Shown: positions 44,901 to 53,818 of the stretch, in pieces | How positions within the stretch are numbered: position 1 is the first letter of the stretch | Layout of the letters: each line of letters opens with the position of its first letter | Assembly: GCA_015232405.1 (NCBI GenBank) | Contig: JADFZS010000016.1 | Location: forward strand, 1-55,167 | Reading direction: 5' to 3' | Source: Magnetococcales bacterium | Lineage (GTDB): Bacteria > Pseudomonadota > Magnetococcia > Magnetococcales > JADFYX01 | DNA: 55,167 nt | The notes under the pieces: model-generated | The model's database searches: none | The model's input: only the letters and a program-made list of their open reading frames with translations | Told to the model about the DNA's origin: nothing | Program-made: the position numbers and the translations under genes

Positions 44901-45700
44901 GCCTGTTACTGGTAGAGGATGATCCTGTGCAACTCAAGAGTTTGTGTGAACTCATCGGTAATGGTGATGTCCAAACAGTTGTGGCAGAGTCTGGTAAAAA
45001 AGCCGAACAGCTCCTGGCAAAAGAGCTGTTTGACTGTATTGTTCTGGATATTGGACTACCGGATATGGACGGTTTGGATTTGCTGGAAAAACTGCGCACC
45101 CGTGATGGCAAACGAGGTATCCCGGTGGTGGTCTATACCGGTAAGGAGCTAGAGCCACAGGAACGTGCAACTTTGGACCACTATGCCCAGAGTATAATAA
45201 TAAAAGATGTCCGCTCCCCTGAGCGGTTGCTGGATGATACCGCCCTGTTTTTACATCGTGTGGAGTCGGAACTACCAGAAGAGCAGCGACGTATTATTCG
45301 TATGTTACACGATGCTGACTCTTTGTTTGCCGGACGTAAGATATTGGTGGTTGATGATGATATGCGCAATACATTTTCTCTCTCAGCAATTTTACAGGAG
45401 AAGGAGATGGAGGTTTTGACCGCTGGCAATGGTGAAGAGGCGTTGGAGCAACTGGAATCTGATCCTGATGTTGCCATTGTTTTAATGGATATCATGATGC
45501 CGGGAATGGACGGTTATGAAGCAACCAGGAAGATACGTGAACAGCAATGTTTTGCCGACCTGCCAGTGATTGCCCTGACTGCCAAGGCAATGAAGGGTGA
45601 TCGTGCTTTATGTATAGAGGCAGGGGCCAACGACTATCTGGCAAAACCGGTGGATACCGATAAGCTACTGTCGATGATGCGTGTTTGGTTGTATCGATGA
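41993..45700 (+). CDS. hybrid histidine kinase (CHASE3-HAMP-GAF-HisKA-HATPase-REC x3)
   Basis: A 1235-residue membrane kinase. Helices at ~17-38 and ~198-218 flank a CHASE3 domain (DMETGQRGFLIVGKESFLEP is its hallmark). HAMP (~220-275), GAF (~290-440), a long coiled coil (~440-530), HisKA with FLANMSHELRTPLNS (His ~546), HATPase with NLLSNALKFTKQG, DTGIGIPAEK and GGTGLGLSI follow. Three receivers are at ~845-960 (LDIGLPGMDG), ~968-1085 (LDIGLPDMDG) and ~1114-1235 (LMDIMMPGMDG), all with Asp and Lys. This architecture with a coupled cheR is widespread in multi-step phosphorelays. AAGGAG before ATG 41993. The stop overlaps the cheR ATG by 4 bases. Confidence 0.94.
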   Translation: MSRLIHYIEDMSFQGKLKVGFSILLVAFTIFAVAMFDIVKELESSNRWVHHTEKVIGKANKLMKLLVDMETGQRGFLIVGKESFLEPFNKGQADFENQIHELKRLVSDNPAQVAILERVDDLSHTWRSKAANVQISKRREIDINTDGMKDIIALVEAETGKQLMDQMRTIIKKFIEVEQLLIAERLELSRQTEATAETVALGGALLTLATGLLILLLVDRATAPLHKLTATMMDIAKAGDYTRRVEVSGLTEVVRIADVFNIMSQNTEEQVWLKKFASELSGLLQEVENPTQLTQQLISRLGDLLQVGFAGFYLQNRENGRYELTGRYRYNEPKHSKTSYASGEGLVGQCALENRTMIIKDIPKDYFNIHSGLGEALPNTIMAVPVTYQGQVFGVLEFATFGDFTSIQQALVDEQVPNVGLGLQSLQRRQQTQELLEKTQIQAEELQVREEELRDNNALLERQAQELEHSQTAVEERNEKLQIQQEELRVANEELEEKAQDLFASRGMLETKNQALGDAKKELERRAEELAISSKYKSEFLANMSHELRTPLNSLLILSKMLADNKTGNLTEKQVDFAVTINDSGSDLLLLINEILDLSKIESGKMELFVEPINVADFVAGLKRKFAPVAANKEIEFAIKFDQAPAKLRSDSQKLEQVIKNLLSNALKFTKQGKVSLQIASVADDIQLKTPGLTIKKPLAFTVTDTGIGIPAEKRKTIFEAFQQVDGSTSRNYGGTGLGLSISRELTKLLGGEIQIESDLGVGSTFSLIIPTELKEILPIPKENVVESFTSDVTANSDSDDDGNSLATSALSTPDKSSTVALPYKAPSTVSKQQAPDDRHELKPGDRSILIIEDDVRFSRIVADVARERGFSILLAEDGTTGLHFADFYQPSGIVLDIGLPGMDGWRVMEHLKNSAKTRHIPVHFMSSNDSSLDAMKRGAIGFLTKPVSMGEMELAFSRIEDMIDRPVKRLLLVEDDPVQLKSLCELIGNGDVQTVVAESGKKAEQLLAKELFDCIVLDIGLPDMDGLDLLEKLRTRDGKRGIPVVVYTGKELEPQERATLDHYAQSIIIKDVRSPERLLDDTALFLHRVESELPEEQRRIIRMLHDADSLFAGRKILVVDDDMRNTFSLSAILQEKEMEVLTAGNGEEALEQLESDPDVAIVLMDIMMPGMDGYEATRKIREQQCFADLPVIALTAKAMKGDRALCIEAGANDYLAKPVDTDKLLSMMRVWLYR

Positions 45701-46521
45701 CCAAGGAGGCGGCCCAGAGGCTGGAGATAGAACTACTGTTTGAGGCTCTCTATCGCTGTTATGGATATGATTTTCGCAGTTACTCCTTTGAGTCGGCATC
45801 TCGGCGTGTGCTGCGTCGGGTAGGCATGGACGGGCTAGGCTCAATATCTGAGCTACAGCATCAGATACTATACAATGAAAATGCTGCGGATAGACTCCTC
45901 CAGGATCTCTCAATCAATGTCACTGAGATATTTCGTGATCCTCTCTTTTATCTGACACTCAGACAACAGGTTTTGCCCCTGCTGGATGAATATGAACACC
46001 TCAAAATCTGGCATGCTGGTTGTGCCACCGGAGAGGAGGTCTATTCAATGGCTATCATGTTATCAGAAGAGGGATATTTTCCACGCAGCAACCTGTACGC
46101 TACCGATTTTAATAATGTGGCTCTTGATAAGGCAAAAAGCGGTATTTTTCCCTTGGAGCAGATGCGCCTCTATAGTAAAAACTACCAGGCTGCCGGAGGA
46201 AAAAGATCTTTTGCCGACTATTATCACGCCAACTATAACAGTGCTGTTATGAAAGGCAGCTTAAAAGAACGCACCCTATTTGCCAACCACAATCTAGCCA
46301 CCGATTCATCCTTTGGCGAGATGCAGATGATAGTATGTCGAAATGTATTGATCTATTTTGATAAAAAACTACAAGATCGTGTATTCAACCTTTTTGCTGA
46401 CAGTCTGTGCGAAGGTGGTATTCTCTGCCTGGGTTCCCACGAAACCATCAAATTAAGCACTCTATCACGACGGTTTGAAACAATATCTGGTGACCAGAGG
46501 ATCTATCGTAAAAAATGGTAG
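45697..46521 (+). CDS. cheR: CheR-family protein-glutamate methyltransferase
   Basis: A 274-residue CheR-type SAM methyltransferase. The N-terminal helical domain (RRVLRRVGMDGLGSISEL) is followed by INVTEIFRDPLFY and the SAM-binding HAGCATGEEVYSMAI, then LYATDFNNVALDKAKSGIF and MIVCRNVLIYFDK, the usual CheR landmarks. ATG 45697 shares ATGA with the hybrid kinase stop, so translation is coupled. CheR enzymes methylate chemoreceptor glutamates, but copies coupled to hybrid kinases often serve other pathways. The expected cheB is not here. Confidence 0.93.
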   Translation: MTKEAAQRLEIELLFEALYRCYGYDFRSYSFESASRRVLRRVGMDGLGSISELQHQILYNENAADRLLQDLSINVTEIFRDPLFYLTLRQQVLPLLDEYEHLKIWHAGCATGEEVYSMAIMLSEEGYFPRSNLYATDFNNVALDKAKSGIFPLEQMRLYSKNYQAAGGKRSFADYYHANYNSAVMKGSLKERTLFANHNLATDSSFGEMQMIVCRNVLIYFDKKLQDRVFNLFADSLCEGGILCLGSHETIKLSTLSRRFETISGDQRIYRKKW

Positions 46522-46777
46522 TGTTATTGGCAAAAAAAACTATTTTTCGCATGGGTTGATAAAATGTAGCCAGCGGCAATGTTGTGTAGAGGGTAATATA
46601 AAAAATGCTGACCAAGGCACTATGGTTGAACCATGGTCTGGTAGAGATTGTCGTATTGTATAGAGTTTTTGTACAAGGCTAAGGTGCTGAACCTGGTATG
46701 ACAGTTTAAATCTATCCGTAGCTTTGATAATTGAAGCGGATTGACGAAAAAGAGGTTGGTATACTAAACTAGCGGCT

Positions 46778-48388
46778 ATGACCCTACCTAAACCAGAAAT
46801 ATTGATAGTTGATGACCGAAAAGAGAACCTTATTGCCCTAGAAGCGCTTTTGGAAGATTGCGATGCTGTGGTTAAAAAGGCATTTTCAGGAAATGAAGCG
46901 CTATCTTTAACTCTAAAACATAACTTTGCCCTTGTCTTGCTTGATGTACAGATGCCGGGGATGGATGGCTTTGAAGTGGCAGAGTTGATGCGTCTCAATG
47001 CTCGCACAAAGCATATTCCCATTATTTTTGTTACCGCAATCAGCAAAAAACAGACACATATCTTCAAGGGGTATGAGTCGGGTGCTGTAGATTACCTACC
47101 CAAACCCATTGAACCTCTTATACTGCGTAGTAAGGTCAAGATATTTCTAGATCTCTGGCGACAACAGCAGAAACTCAACATTGTTATAGCAGAAAGCACC
47201 AAACTGGCTACGGAACTTAGCATAGCAAAAAAAGAGGCAGAGGCGGCCAACAGGGCGAAAACGGAATTTCTTGCTACCATGAGCCATGATATCCGTACTC
47301 CCATGAATGCCATACTCGGCATGGGAGAGGTTTTACAGGAGAGTGGGCTTACCTCTGAGCAGAGCCATGCTTTAAAAGTATTAAACAGTGCTGGAAGCAA
47401 CCTGCTCACCTTGATCAATGATATTCTCGACCTTTCAAAAGTTGAAGCAGGCCAGTTACGGATGGAGAGTATCCCTTTTGATCTTCATGAGCTGACGTTA
47501 AGCACCGGGCAGATACTTCTACACAAAGCCCAAGCCAAAAAAATTGGTTTAAATGTGCATAACAATAGCGATTGCCCACGCTATGTCATGGGTGATCCTG
47601 GTCGTTTGCGACAGGTATTGCTTAATCTAATTGGTAATGCAGTGAAATTTACCGATATTGGTAGGGTGTCCCTGACAGTTGAACCATTTGGTAAAGATAC
47701 CATCAGGTTTACCGTCACCGATACCGGTATAGGTATTTCAGAAGGCCATCTCAAGAGAATTTTCGATCCCTTCCGACAGGCAGAAGATTCAACCACACGT
47801 CGCTTTGGCGGTACTGGACTTGGCCTTTCAATCTGTCAACGTTTGGTGCAAGCCATGGGTGGTGATATTACTGTGGAGAGCAACAAGGATAAAGGGAGTG
47901 CTTTTCAATTTACCGCTCTTCTTGCTGAGGCAGAAGATGTTCCCGTGGTTGATGAGCAGATCCAAGATACCCCCCAAACCCCTGGCCCCACCCAAAAAGC
48001 ACCGTTGAATATCCTGCTGGTAGATGATGTCGAGGAGAACCGCATGGTGATCTCATCTTTTCTCAACCAGACCAATAATCAAATCACCGAGGTGGTCAAT
48101 GGAGAAGAGGCGGTTCAGGAGTTTATATCCGGCAGTTACGATCTGGTTTTGATGGATATGCAAATGCCGGTTTTAGACGGCTTTAATGCCACCCAACGAA
48201 TAAGAGCCTGGGAAAAAAACCAACAACGCCAACCCACCCAGATAATAGCCCTCACAGCTAGTGCCATGCGGGAGGATATGGAAAAAACAATACAGGCTGG
48301 TTGCGACAAACATCTATCAAAACCGATAAAAAAAGCCCACTTGCTGGATGTAATAAACAGACTACCCATCTCCCAACCCCAACCATAA
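46778..48388 (+). CDS. hybrid response regulator/histidine kinase (REC-HisKA-HATPase-REC)
   Basis: A 536-residue soluble protein. N-terminal receiver (~8-125: ILIVDDRKEN, LVLLDVQMPGMDG, YLPKPI), coiled coil, HisKA with FLATMSHDIRTPMNAI (His ~170), HATPase (~275-390: LLNLIGNAVKFTDIG, DTGIGISEG, GGTGLGLSI), and a second receiver (~408-530: LLVDDVEENR, LVLMDMQMPVLDG, LSKPIKK). It follows cheR after 256 bases on the same strand and is the usual last member of the CHASE3 kinase-CheR group. It likely takes phosphate from that kinase. Confidence 0.93.
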   Translation: MTLPKPEILIVDDRKENLIALEALLEDCDAVVKKAFSGNEALSLTLKHNFALVLLDVQMPGMDGFEVAELMRLNARTKHIPIIFVTAISKKQTHIFKGYESGAVDYLPKPIEPLILRSKVKIFLDLWRQQQKLNIVIAESTKLATELSIAKKEAEAANRAKTEFLATMSHDIRTPMNAILGMGEVLQESGLTSEQSHALKVLNSAGSNLLTLINDILDLSKVEAGQLRMESIPFDLHELTLSTGQILLHKAQAKKIGLNVHNNSDCPRYVMGDPGRLRQVLLNLIGNAVKFTDIGRVSLTVEPFGKDTIRFTVTDTGIGISEGHLKRIFDPFRQAEDSTTRRFGGTGLGLSICQRLVQAMGGDITVESNKDKGSAFQFTALLAEAEDVPVVDEQIQDTPQTPGPTQKAPLNILLVDDVEENRMVISSFLNQTNNQITEVVNGEEAVQEFISGSYDLVLMDMQMPVLDGFNATQRIRAWEKNQQRQPTQIIALTASAMREDMEKTIQAGCDKHLSKPIKKAHLLDVINRLPISQPQP

Positions 48389-48414
48389 GTTAAATCCGTT
48401 TGTAGGAGTTTAAA

Positions 48415-49686
48415 ATGTCAGGTGGTCAGTTACATTTATTGCGCCAGCGGCGGCTATTGCCTCTATTTATAACCCAGTTTTTGGGTGCCCTTAACGATAA
48501 CGTCTTTAAAAACGCCTTGGTGATGCTCATTACCTACCGCATTGCTACCCAGAGTGGGCAAAACAGTCAGATGTTGGTTACCATGGCTGCTGGTATTTTT
48601 ATTTTTCCTTTTTTCCTCTTTTCAGCCATCGCCGGACAACTTGCCGACCGTATGGAAAAATCGTTGTTGATTAGGCGAATAAAATTAACTGAGGTGGGGG
48701 TTATGGTTTTAGGTGGGGTGGCTCTGTTGATGGCTGATGTTTGGTATCTGCTGTTTGTCCTGTTTTTGATGGGTAGCCAGTCGGCTTTTTTCGGCCCGGT
48801 AAAATATGCAATCCTGCCGGACCACCTAAACAAAGATGAGTTGATTGGCGGCAACGCCTTGGTGGAGGCAGGTACTTTTCTTGCCATCCTGCTAGGAACC
48901 ATTGTTGGAGGGTTGACTGTTCTCTCCGCAGGTGGAACAGAGCTTGTCGCCTTTGTTGTAATTGCTCTTGCTGTGGCCGGTTGGTTGGCAAGTCGCTTTA
49001 TTCCAACCACACCCATTGCCGATCCTGGCCTCTTATTGGAAAAAAATATTGTGGTTGGTATCTGGCACATCATGAAACAGACTGCCCAGGGGCGTGATGT
49101 TTTCCTCTCTATACTTGGTATCTCATGGTTTTGGCTGGTTGGAGCCACCTATCTTGCCCAATTTCCCACTTTGGCTAAAGATTTTATCGGTGGTAATGAG
49201 CAGGTGGTAACTCTTTTTCTCACCATTTTTTCTGTTGGTATCGGTATAGGCTCTCTGCTTTGCAACAGGTTGTTGAAGGGTGAGGTCAGTTCCCGATTTG
49301 TTCCTGTGGCGGCTCTGGGTATGGCTCTCTTTGCCTTGGATCTGGTCTATGCAATAAATCATGTGGTAACTCTAAAAGGTGAGCTTGTTGGGGTTGTTCT
49401 TTTTTTGGAGCATGGAGCCAACTGGCGTATTATAGCTGATCTACTTTTTATATCAATAAGTGGTGGCATCTACATAGTTCCCCTCTACACCATAATGCAG
49501 AGCCGTAGCCCCGGTTCCGTCCGCTCCCGGATCATCGCCGGAAACAACATAATGAACGCCCTGTTCATGGTGGCCTCAGCCCTTATCACCCTGGCTCTCT
49601 TGGGTAGTGGCTTTAGTGTTACCGATGTTTTTATGTTTGTGGCTATCGCCAATATTCTTGTTGCAGTTTATATACGAACACTGTAG
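48415..49686 (+). CDS. MFS transporter, LplT-like (lysophospholipid transporter family)
   Basis: A 423-residue twelve-helix MFS protein. FITQFLGALNDNVFKNALVM, SAFFGPVKYAILPDHLN and ELIGGNALVEAGTFLAILLG mark the LplT subfamily, which flips lysophospholipids for re-acylation and is often fused or adjacent to the Aas acyltransferase/acyl-ACP synthetase. No Aas gene or fused acyltransferase domain is present here. TAGGAG upstream of ATG 48415. It ends in a strong terminator. Confidence 0.88.
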   Translation: MSGGQLHLLRQRRLLPLFITQFLGALNDNVFKNALVMLITYRIATQSGQNSQMLVTMAAGIFIFPFFLFSAIAGQLADRMEKSLLIRRIKLTEVGVMVLGGVALLMADVWYLLFVLFLMGSQSAFFGPVKYAILPDHLNKDELIGGNALVEAGTFLAILLGTIVGGLTVLSAGGTELVAFVVIALAVAGWLASRFIPTTPIADPGLLLEKNIVVGIWHIMKQTAQGRDVFLSILGISWFWLVGATYLAQFPTLAKDFIGGNEQVVTLFLTIFSVGIGIGSLLCNRLLKGEVSSRFVPVAALGMALFALDLVYAINHVVTLKGELVGVVLFLEHGANWRIIADLLFISISGGIYIVPLYTIMQSRSPGSVRSRIIAGNNIMNALFMVASALITLALLGSGFSVTDVFMFVAIANILVAVYIRTL

Positions 49687-49700
49687 CCATGGGGCACAAA

Positions 49701-49728
49701 AAAACCCCGTGGTATACCACGGGGTTTT
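49701..49728. terminator. bidirectional intrinsic terminator
   Basis: A perfect 12-bp stem AAAACCCCGTGG / CCACGGGGTTTT with a TATA loop, 15 bases after the MFS stop and 43 before the end of the convergent CNNM gene. A-runs and T-runs on both sides let it serve either strand. Confidence 0.93.
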
Positions 49729-49770
49729 AAAATTGCTTTGATGCTTAATGGTATGAGAGAATAATCCGCT

Positions 49771-51006
49771 CTACCATTGAACTCTCACCTCGCGAGGCTT
49801 TTTATCGTCGGCCTGTTCTATGGTGAAGGTCATCTGTTTGTGTTTTAGCTTTTGCCCTGTCTTGGGGATATCACCTGCCAGCTCCATGAGAAATCCACTT
49901 AGTGTCTCATAGGGACCATCTGGTATTTCAATACCCCAGTCCTCTTTCAAGGCAATAAGATCAATTCTTGAGTTGACGATATAGTGATTATCTTCCACCC
50001 GTTTGACAAAATCTTCAGTGACGTCATCGCTTTTGTCGTACTCATCTTCAATTTCACCAACGATCCGTTCCATGATATCTTCCAGGGTGATTATACCCTC
50101 AGCTGCACCATATTCATCAATCATAACCGCCATGCGTTCGCCAGAGCTACGGAACTCTTCTAAAAGGGCTTCAATGCTTTTTGAGGGCGATACATAGCGG
50201 ATTTGCTTAACGCACTCCTCAATTGACTTCTCTGGGGATTCGCCCATGCAATCATTGGCATGGAATATACCGACAATTTGGTAAGCCTGCCCTTTGAATA
50301 CTGGCAATCTTAGATGTGATTTTTCCCAGGAAATCTGTTTGGCCTCACCAAAGGTAATGGTGGTGGGAATGGAAACAACATCAATAAGAGGTATGGCAAT
50401 ATCCCTTACTTTGGTTTCGCCAAAGTTAAACATCCGGCGGATCATGGTTTTTTCCACTGCTTGCACATCACCTTGTGAAGCTGGCATCTGCATCATGATA
50501 TCGATCTCTTTACGCAGGGTATTGGGGATGTGACCATCTTTACCAGCCAAGCGTGTCAAGAAACGGGTGATGGCACTGAAAACCACCAAAATGGGATAGA
50601 ATAAAAATGAGACCCCTTTTAGAATAAAGATGATTTTGGGGGTGATAGTGTCAGCCTTTTGCTGGAAGATACTCTTTGGCACAATCTCACCAAAAACCCA
50701 GATAAGCGGGGCAGCAATGGCAATGGCAACCCAGCTGTTCTCTTTGCCAAAAAGCTGAACAGCCAACAGGGTAGCTAGGGTTGTGTTGGTAACAATGGCA
50801 ATGTTGGTACCTACCAAAGTAGTGGAAAGTAGCCACTCTGGCTTTTCCAACATTTTCAGTGCCAACTTAGCACCTTTGTCACCTTTGGCAGCTCTGTGGC
50901 GTAGTTTCATGCGATCAGCACTGACAACACCAATTTCAGAACCGGAGAAAAATGCCTCCATCATGAGACAAAGAAGCATTAGAGCTAATATTATTGGAAT
51001 ATCCAT
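49771..51006 (-). CDS. CNNM/CorC-family membrane protein with CBS pair (411 aa)
   Basis: A 411-residue protein. The DUF21 membrane domain (~1-145) has FSGSEIGVVSADRMKL and FGEIVPKSIFQ; two CBS domains (~205-325) contain KSHLRLPVFKG and GERMAVMIDEYGAAEGIITL; the C-terminal CorC_HlyC domain (~335-411) begins YIVNSRIDLIALKED. The family moves magnesium or handles divalent cations. GAGGAAA precedes ATG 51006. It is downstream of a related 451-residue copy at a 44-base gap, so the two are one operon and perhaps form a heteromeric transporter. Confidence 0.92.
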   Translation of the reverse strand: MDIPIILALMLLCLMMEAFFSGSEIGVVSADRMKLRHRAAKGDKGAKLALKMLEKPEWLLSTTLVGTNIAIVTNTTLATLLAVQLFGKENSWVAIAIAAPLIWVFGEIVPKSIFQQKADTITPKIIFILKGVSFLFYPILVVFSAITRFLTRLAGKDGHIPNTLRKEIDIMMQMPASQGDVQAVEKTMIRRMFNFGETKVRDIAIPLIDVVSIPTTITFGEAKQISWEKSHLRLPVFKGQAYQIVGIFHANDCMGESPEKSIEECVKQIRYVSPSKSIEALLEEFRSSGERMAVMIDEYGAAEGIITLEDIMERIVGEIEDEYDKSDDVTEDFVKRVEDNHYIVNSRIDLIALKEDWGIEIPDGPYETLSGFLMELAGDIPKTGQKLKHKQMTFTIEQADDKKPREVRVQW

Positions 51007-51050
51007 CTGATATGTTTTTCCTCGTGTTTAATTAAATATTATGGGGCGAT

Positions 51051-52406
51051 CTAATGTGTTACTACCACTTCATCAGCGGCGGCAGCAACTGGCTCTACTT
51101 CGCCAGAATCATTTTGATCCTCTTGATCTTCTGGTTCTGACTGAATCTCCTGACGACACTCGATTTCTATAATTCGGTTGTCAGAAACTTTCTTGACCGT
51201 ATACTGCCAGCCATCAGAATGGGTCATGGCCCCTTCGTCAGGAAGCTCCCCAAATTTATGAAATAGCCAGCCACCCATTGTTTTTGCTTCACTGAGTGGT
51301 ATTGCCATATTCATAGAGCTATTAAATTTGGCAATGGACATTTCGCCATCCACAATAATTATGGAGTCGCCATCGGGATTCATGGTGCTTTCATTTGACA
51401 TATCAGGAATATGAATCAGAGAGCCAAAGATGGCACTGAGAAGGTCATCCATGGTTATCAAGCCTATGACACCACCAAACTCATCCAAAACCATGGCAAT
51501 GGAGCGACGTTTTTTACGAAACAGGAAAAACAGGTCGGTTACAGACTTTGTTTTTGGCACAAACATCGGTTTGCGTAAAAGAGACAACAACCCCTCTTTA
51601 TCCAAAGAATCAACATCTATTTTTGGGTCCATCAAATCACGAACATGAAGGATGCCAATAATTGCATCTTGTTTCTTTTTATAAATAGGAATACGGGTTA
51701 ACGGTGATGACTGCAGTGTATCCATAATCTTGTCAACGGGTGTGTCGATGTTGAGTGTCAACACGTTGGAGCGTGGAGTCATCAGATCCAAAACGGATTT
51801 GTTGCCAAAATCAAAAATATTATCGATAAACTGCCTCTCATTTTTGTCCAGCACTCCCTCATCGGCTGCCTGAACCGCCAATGTACGAACCATATCCTCT
51901 GTGATGATATTTCCTTTAGAACGCTCTTTACCAATTATCATTGTTGTTAGACTGTCGGCTATATACCGTATTGTGATACGTACCGGGCCGATGGCTTTGG
52001 CAAATATTTCCAGTAGCGGAGATACCACTGATGCAAAACGGATATTGTGCTTCATTGCAATGGTTTTGGGGGTGATCTCACCAAACAGCAAGAGGATGGG
52101 CAGCATAATAAATATGTTGACCCACCATTTTTCTTCTCCACCCATCAATTGCATAACAAGTGTTGCAGAAATAACCGATGCAGAGACATTGACCAGCTCA
52201 TTGCCGATCAAAATTGTGACGATTAATCGTCGCGGTTCATTTAATAGACGGCGAATCAGTCCTGATTGCGGGTTTTGGTCCCTCTCCATCTGTTCTAGCT
52301 GTGTCTGGTTCAGTGAAAACAGTGCTGTTTCTGAACCAGAGAAAAAACCTGACAGTCCCAACAGAGCTACAAATAGGATTAATTCAATAAGGATTACTGG
52401 GTCCAT
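51051..52406 (-). CDS. CNNM/CorC-family membrane protein with CBS pair (451 aa)
   Basis: A 451-residue protein with the same design as its downstream neighbour: DUF21 (~1-180; FSGSETALFSLNQTQLEQME, FGEITPKTIAM), CBS pair (~215-340; TRIPIYKKKQDAIIGILHV, IAMVLDEFGGVIGLITMDDL) and CorC_HlyC (~355-435). The last ~30 residues are a low-complexity acidic tail (QSEPEDQEDQNDSGEVEP) absent from the other copy. AAGGAG lies before ATG 52406. Sequence divergence between the pair argues for an old duplication with separate roles. Confidence 0.92.
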   Translation of the reverse strand: MDPVILIELILFVALLGLSGFFSGSETALFSLNQTQLEQMERDQNPQSGLIRRLLNEPRRLIVTILIGNELVNVSASVISATLVMQLMGGEEKWWVNIFIMLPILLLFGEITPKTIAMKHNIRFASVVSPLLEIFAKAIGPVRITIRYIADSLTTMIIGKERSKGNIITEDMVRTLAVQAADEGVLDKNERQFIDNIFDFGNKSVLDLMTPRSNVLTLNIDTPVDKIMDTLQSSPLTRIPIYKKKQDAIIGILHVRDLMDPKIDVDSLDKEGLLSLLRKPMFVPKTKSVTDLFFLFRKKRRSIAMVLDEFGGVIGLITMDDLLSAIFGSLIHIPDMSNESTMNPDGDSIIIVDGEMSIAKFNSSMNMAIPLSEAKTMGGWLFHKFGELPDEGAMTHSDGWQYTVKKVSDNRIIEIECRQEIQSEPEDQEDQNDSGEVEPVAAAADEVVVTH

Positions 52407-52458
52407 AGTGTTTACTCGATTCTCCTTTTACATAAGTGATAAGCAAAAAAGCCAAGAG

Positions 52459-52504
52459 AAGCTGGATTAAAAATTCAACTACCAAGCTGGATTAAAAATT
52501 CAAC
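52459..52504. repeat. two direct copies of a 21-mer, period 25
   Basis: AAGCTGGATTAAAAATTCAA followed by C occurs at 52459-52479 and 52484-52504. Part of it (AAAAATTCAAC) recurs near 52655. Confidence 0.9.
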
Positions 52505-52565
52505 ATAACCTGGAAACGGGACAATCCATTTCAAATTGTCTTGCCCGACATACTAATACCCCAAC

Positions 52566-52724
52566 CTGAATCTAAATTGAATGGTTTGCTGTTTTTAACT
52601 GAATTATTGTCACTTTTTTTGCAAAAAATTTATATTTATATTGCTACCTGTAAAAAATTCAACATGTTTTCAATAAGATAAATTTTTTATAAAAAAAATG
52701 ACAAACCATTCAATTTCGATTCAG
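52566..52724. repeat. inverted-repeat-bounded AT-rich segment, MITE-like
   Basis: A 23-base arm beginning CTGAATCTAAATTGAATGG (52566-52588) matches the reverse complement of 52702-52724 (ending TTTCGATTCAG) at 22 of 23 positions. Pairing continues weakly inward. The 159-base unit has no gene. No flanking target duplication was identified. Confidence 0.6.
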
Positions 52725-53064
52725 CTTTAAAATATATTCTTAAAGCTCAATATATTTGTTTAAGTTGCAAATGGCCATGGAGTTCTGAATATTGAAAATT
52801 GACATTAAAGCGAAAAACAGCCTTTTGGCTATATCCAGCAACTGTTTGTTGTTTGGTTTTGGAAGAAAAGAGAAAAAATTTAAAAATATTGCCACCAATT
52901 TGATTGGACCTGTTATGAACGAATTGGAGGTTTTTTTACAAAACCGCTCCATATCCAACCTGTCTATACAACCAGCCTGAAAGTTGCTCAGTTTGTTGAG
53001 TAGGGTTCTCTTGGTTATTGGAACTAAAAAATCATTATGAATGGTTGTATAAGGAGATAGTATT

Positions 53065-53817
53065 ATGAACTCCATGGGAAAATGGGCTTTGCGGAAGTTA
53101 GCTGCATCGGGACGGGATCTCTTCCCTATAATCGTTGTGGTTGCCGGATTTCAATTATTTGTCTTGCAACAGCCAGTCCCGGATTTTCTGGGAGTTGTCA
53201 TCGGAACCCTTTTGGTGCTGTTTGGCCTCACACTTTTTATGCAGGGACTAGATGCCGGACTCTTCCCCATCGGCGAGAGCATGGCAATATCATTTGCCCG
53301 CAAAGGGAGCATAGTATGGTTATTGATATTCAGCTTTGCCCTGGGGTTTTCAACAACTGTTGCCGAACCTGCCTTGATAGCTGTTGCCAAAGAGGCGGCA
53401 CAAATTGCCAGTCAAGCCGGACTGTTGGCTCCGGGTTCTGAGGCGCGGGATAGTTACGCCACCGGGCTTAGGTTTACCGTTGCCATATCGGTGGGTTTAG
53501 CAATAACAATCGGGATTTTGCGTATCTTGCGTGGTTGGCCCATCCAATATCTTATTATCGGTGGCTACATACTGGTGGTATTGATGACTTTGCTGGCCCC
53601 TGAAGAGATTGTCGGCATAGCCTTTGATTCTGGTGGTGTAACAACATCAACAGTCACCGTACCTCTGGTTACCGCATTGGGAGTTGGTCTGGCATCTTCC
53701 ATTCGGGGACGCAACCCCATGATTGATGGCTTTGGCCTTATCGCCTTTGCTTCACTGTTACCCATGATCTTTGTCATGGGCTATGGAATTATGATATTTG
53801 GTCAGGGAGCAGGTTGA
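53065..53817 (+). CDS. DUF1538-family membrane protein, first subunit
   Basis: A 250-residue membrane protein with about seven hydrophobic helices. It carries DUF1538 marks: [53 protein letters not shown] and [20 protein letters not shown]. The family is of unknown function but looks like a transporter, with inverted conserved loops. In many bacteria two DUF1538 units are in one polypeptide; here they are two adjacent genes. Good ribosome site AAGGAG, 8 bases before ATG 53065. It is divergent from the CNNM genes. Confidence 0.88.
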   Translation: MNSMGKWALRKLAASGRDLFPIIVVVAGFQLFVLQQPVPDFLGVVIGTLLVLFGLTLFMQGLDAGLFPIGESMAISFARKGSIVWLLIFSFALGFSTTVAEPALIAVAKEAAQIASQAGLLAPGSEARDSYATGLRFTVAISVGLAITIGILRILRGWPIQYLIIGGYILVVLMTLLAPEEIVGIAFDSGGVTTSTVTVPLVTALGVGLASSIRGRNPMIDGFGLIAFASLLPMIFVMGYGIMIFGQGAG

Positions 53818-53818
53818 T

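Larger units (their letters stand above)
52407..53064. other. AT-rich intergenic region with direct and inverted repeats
   Basis: About 660 bases between divergent CNNM and DUF1538 genes. It contains a duplicated 21-mer (52459-52504) and a MITE-like inverted repeat (52566-52724). Frames at 52792-52980 (plus) and 52740-53075 (minus) lack ribosome sites and known families and are not called. AAGGAG at 53051-53056 belongs to the DUF1538 gene. Confidence 0.45.

Noticed and set aside
48567-49148. 193-codon antisense frame in the MFS transporter gene
   Set aside because: Composition follows the codons of the transporter; no motif or start signal.
51901-52470. 189-codon plus-strand frame opposite the CNNM gene
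   Set aside because: Antisense shadow of a conserved gene, without a family match.
52740-53075. 111-codon minus frame and a 62-codon plus frame upstream of DUF1538
   Set aside because: Overlapping each other, AT-rich, no family; the minus frame also covers the DUF1538 start signals.
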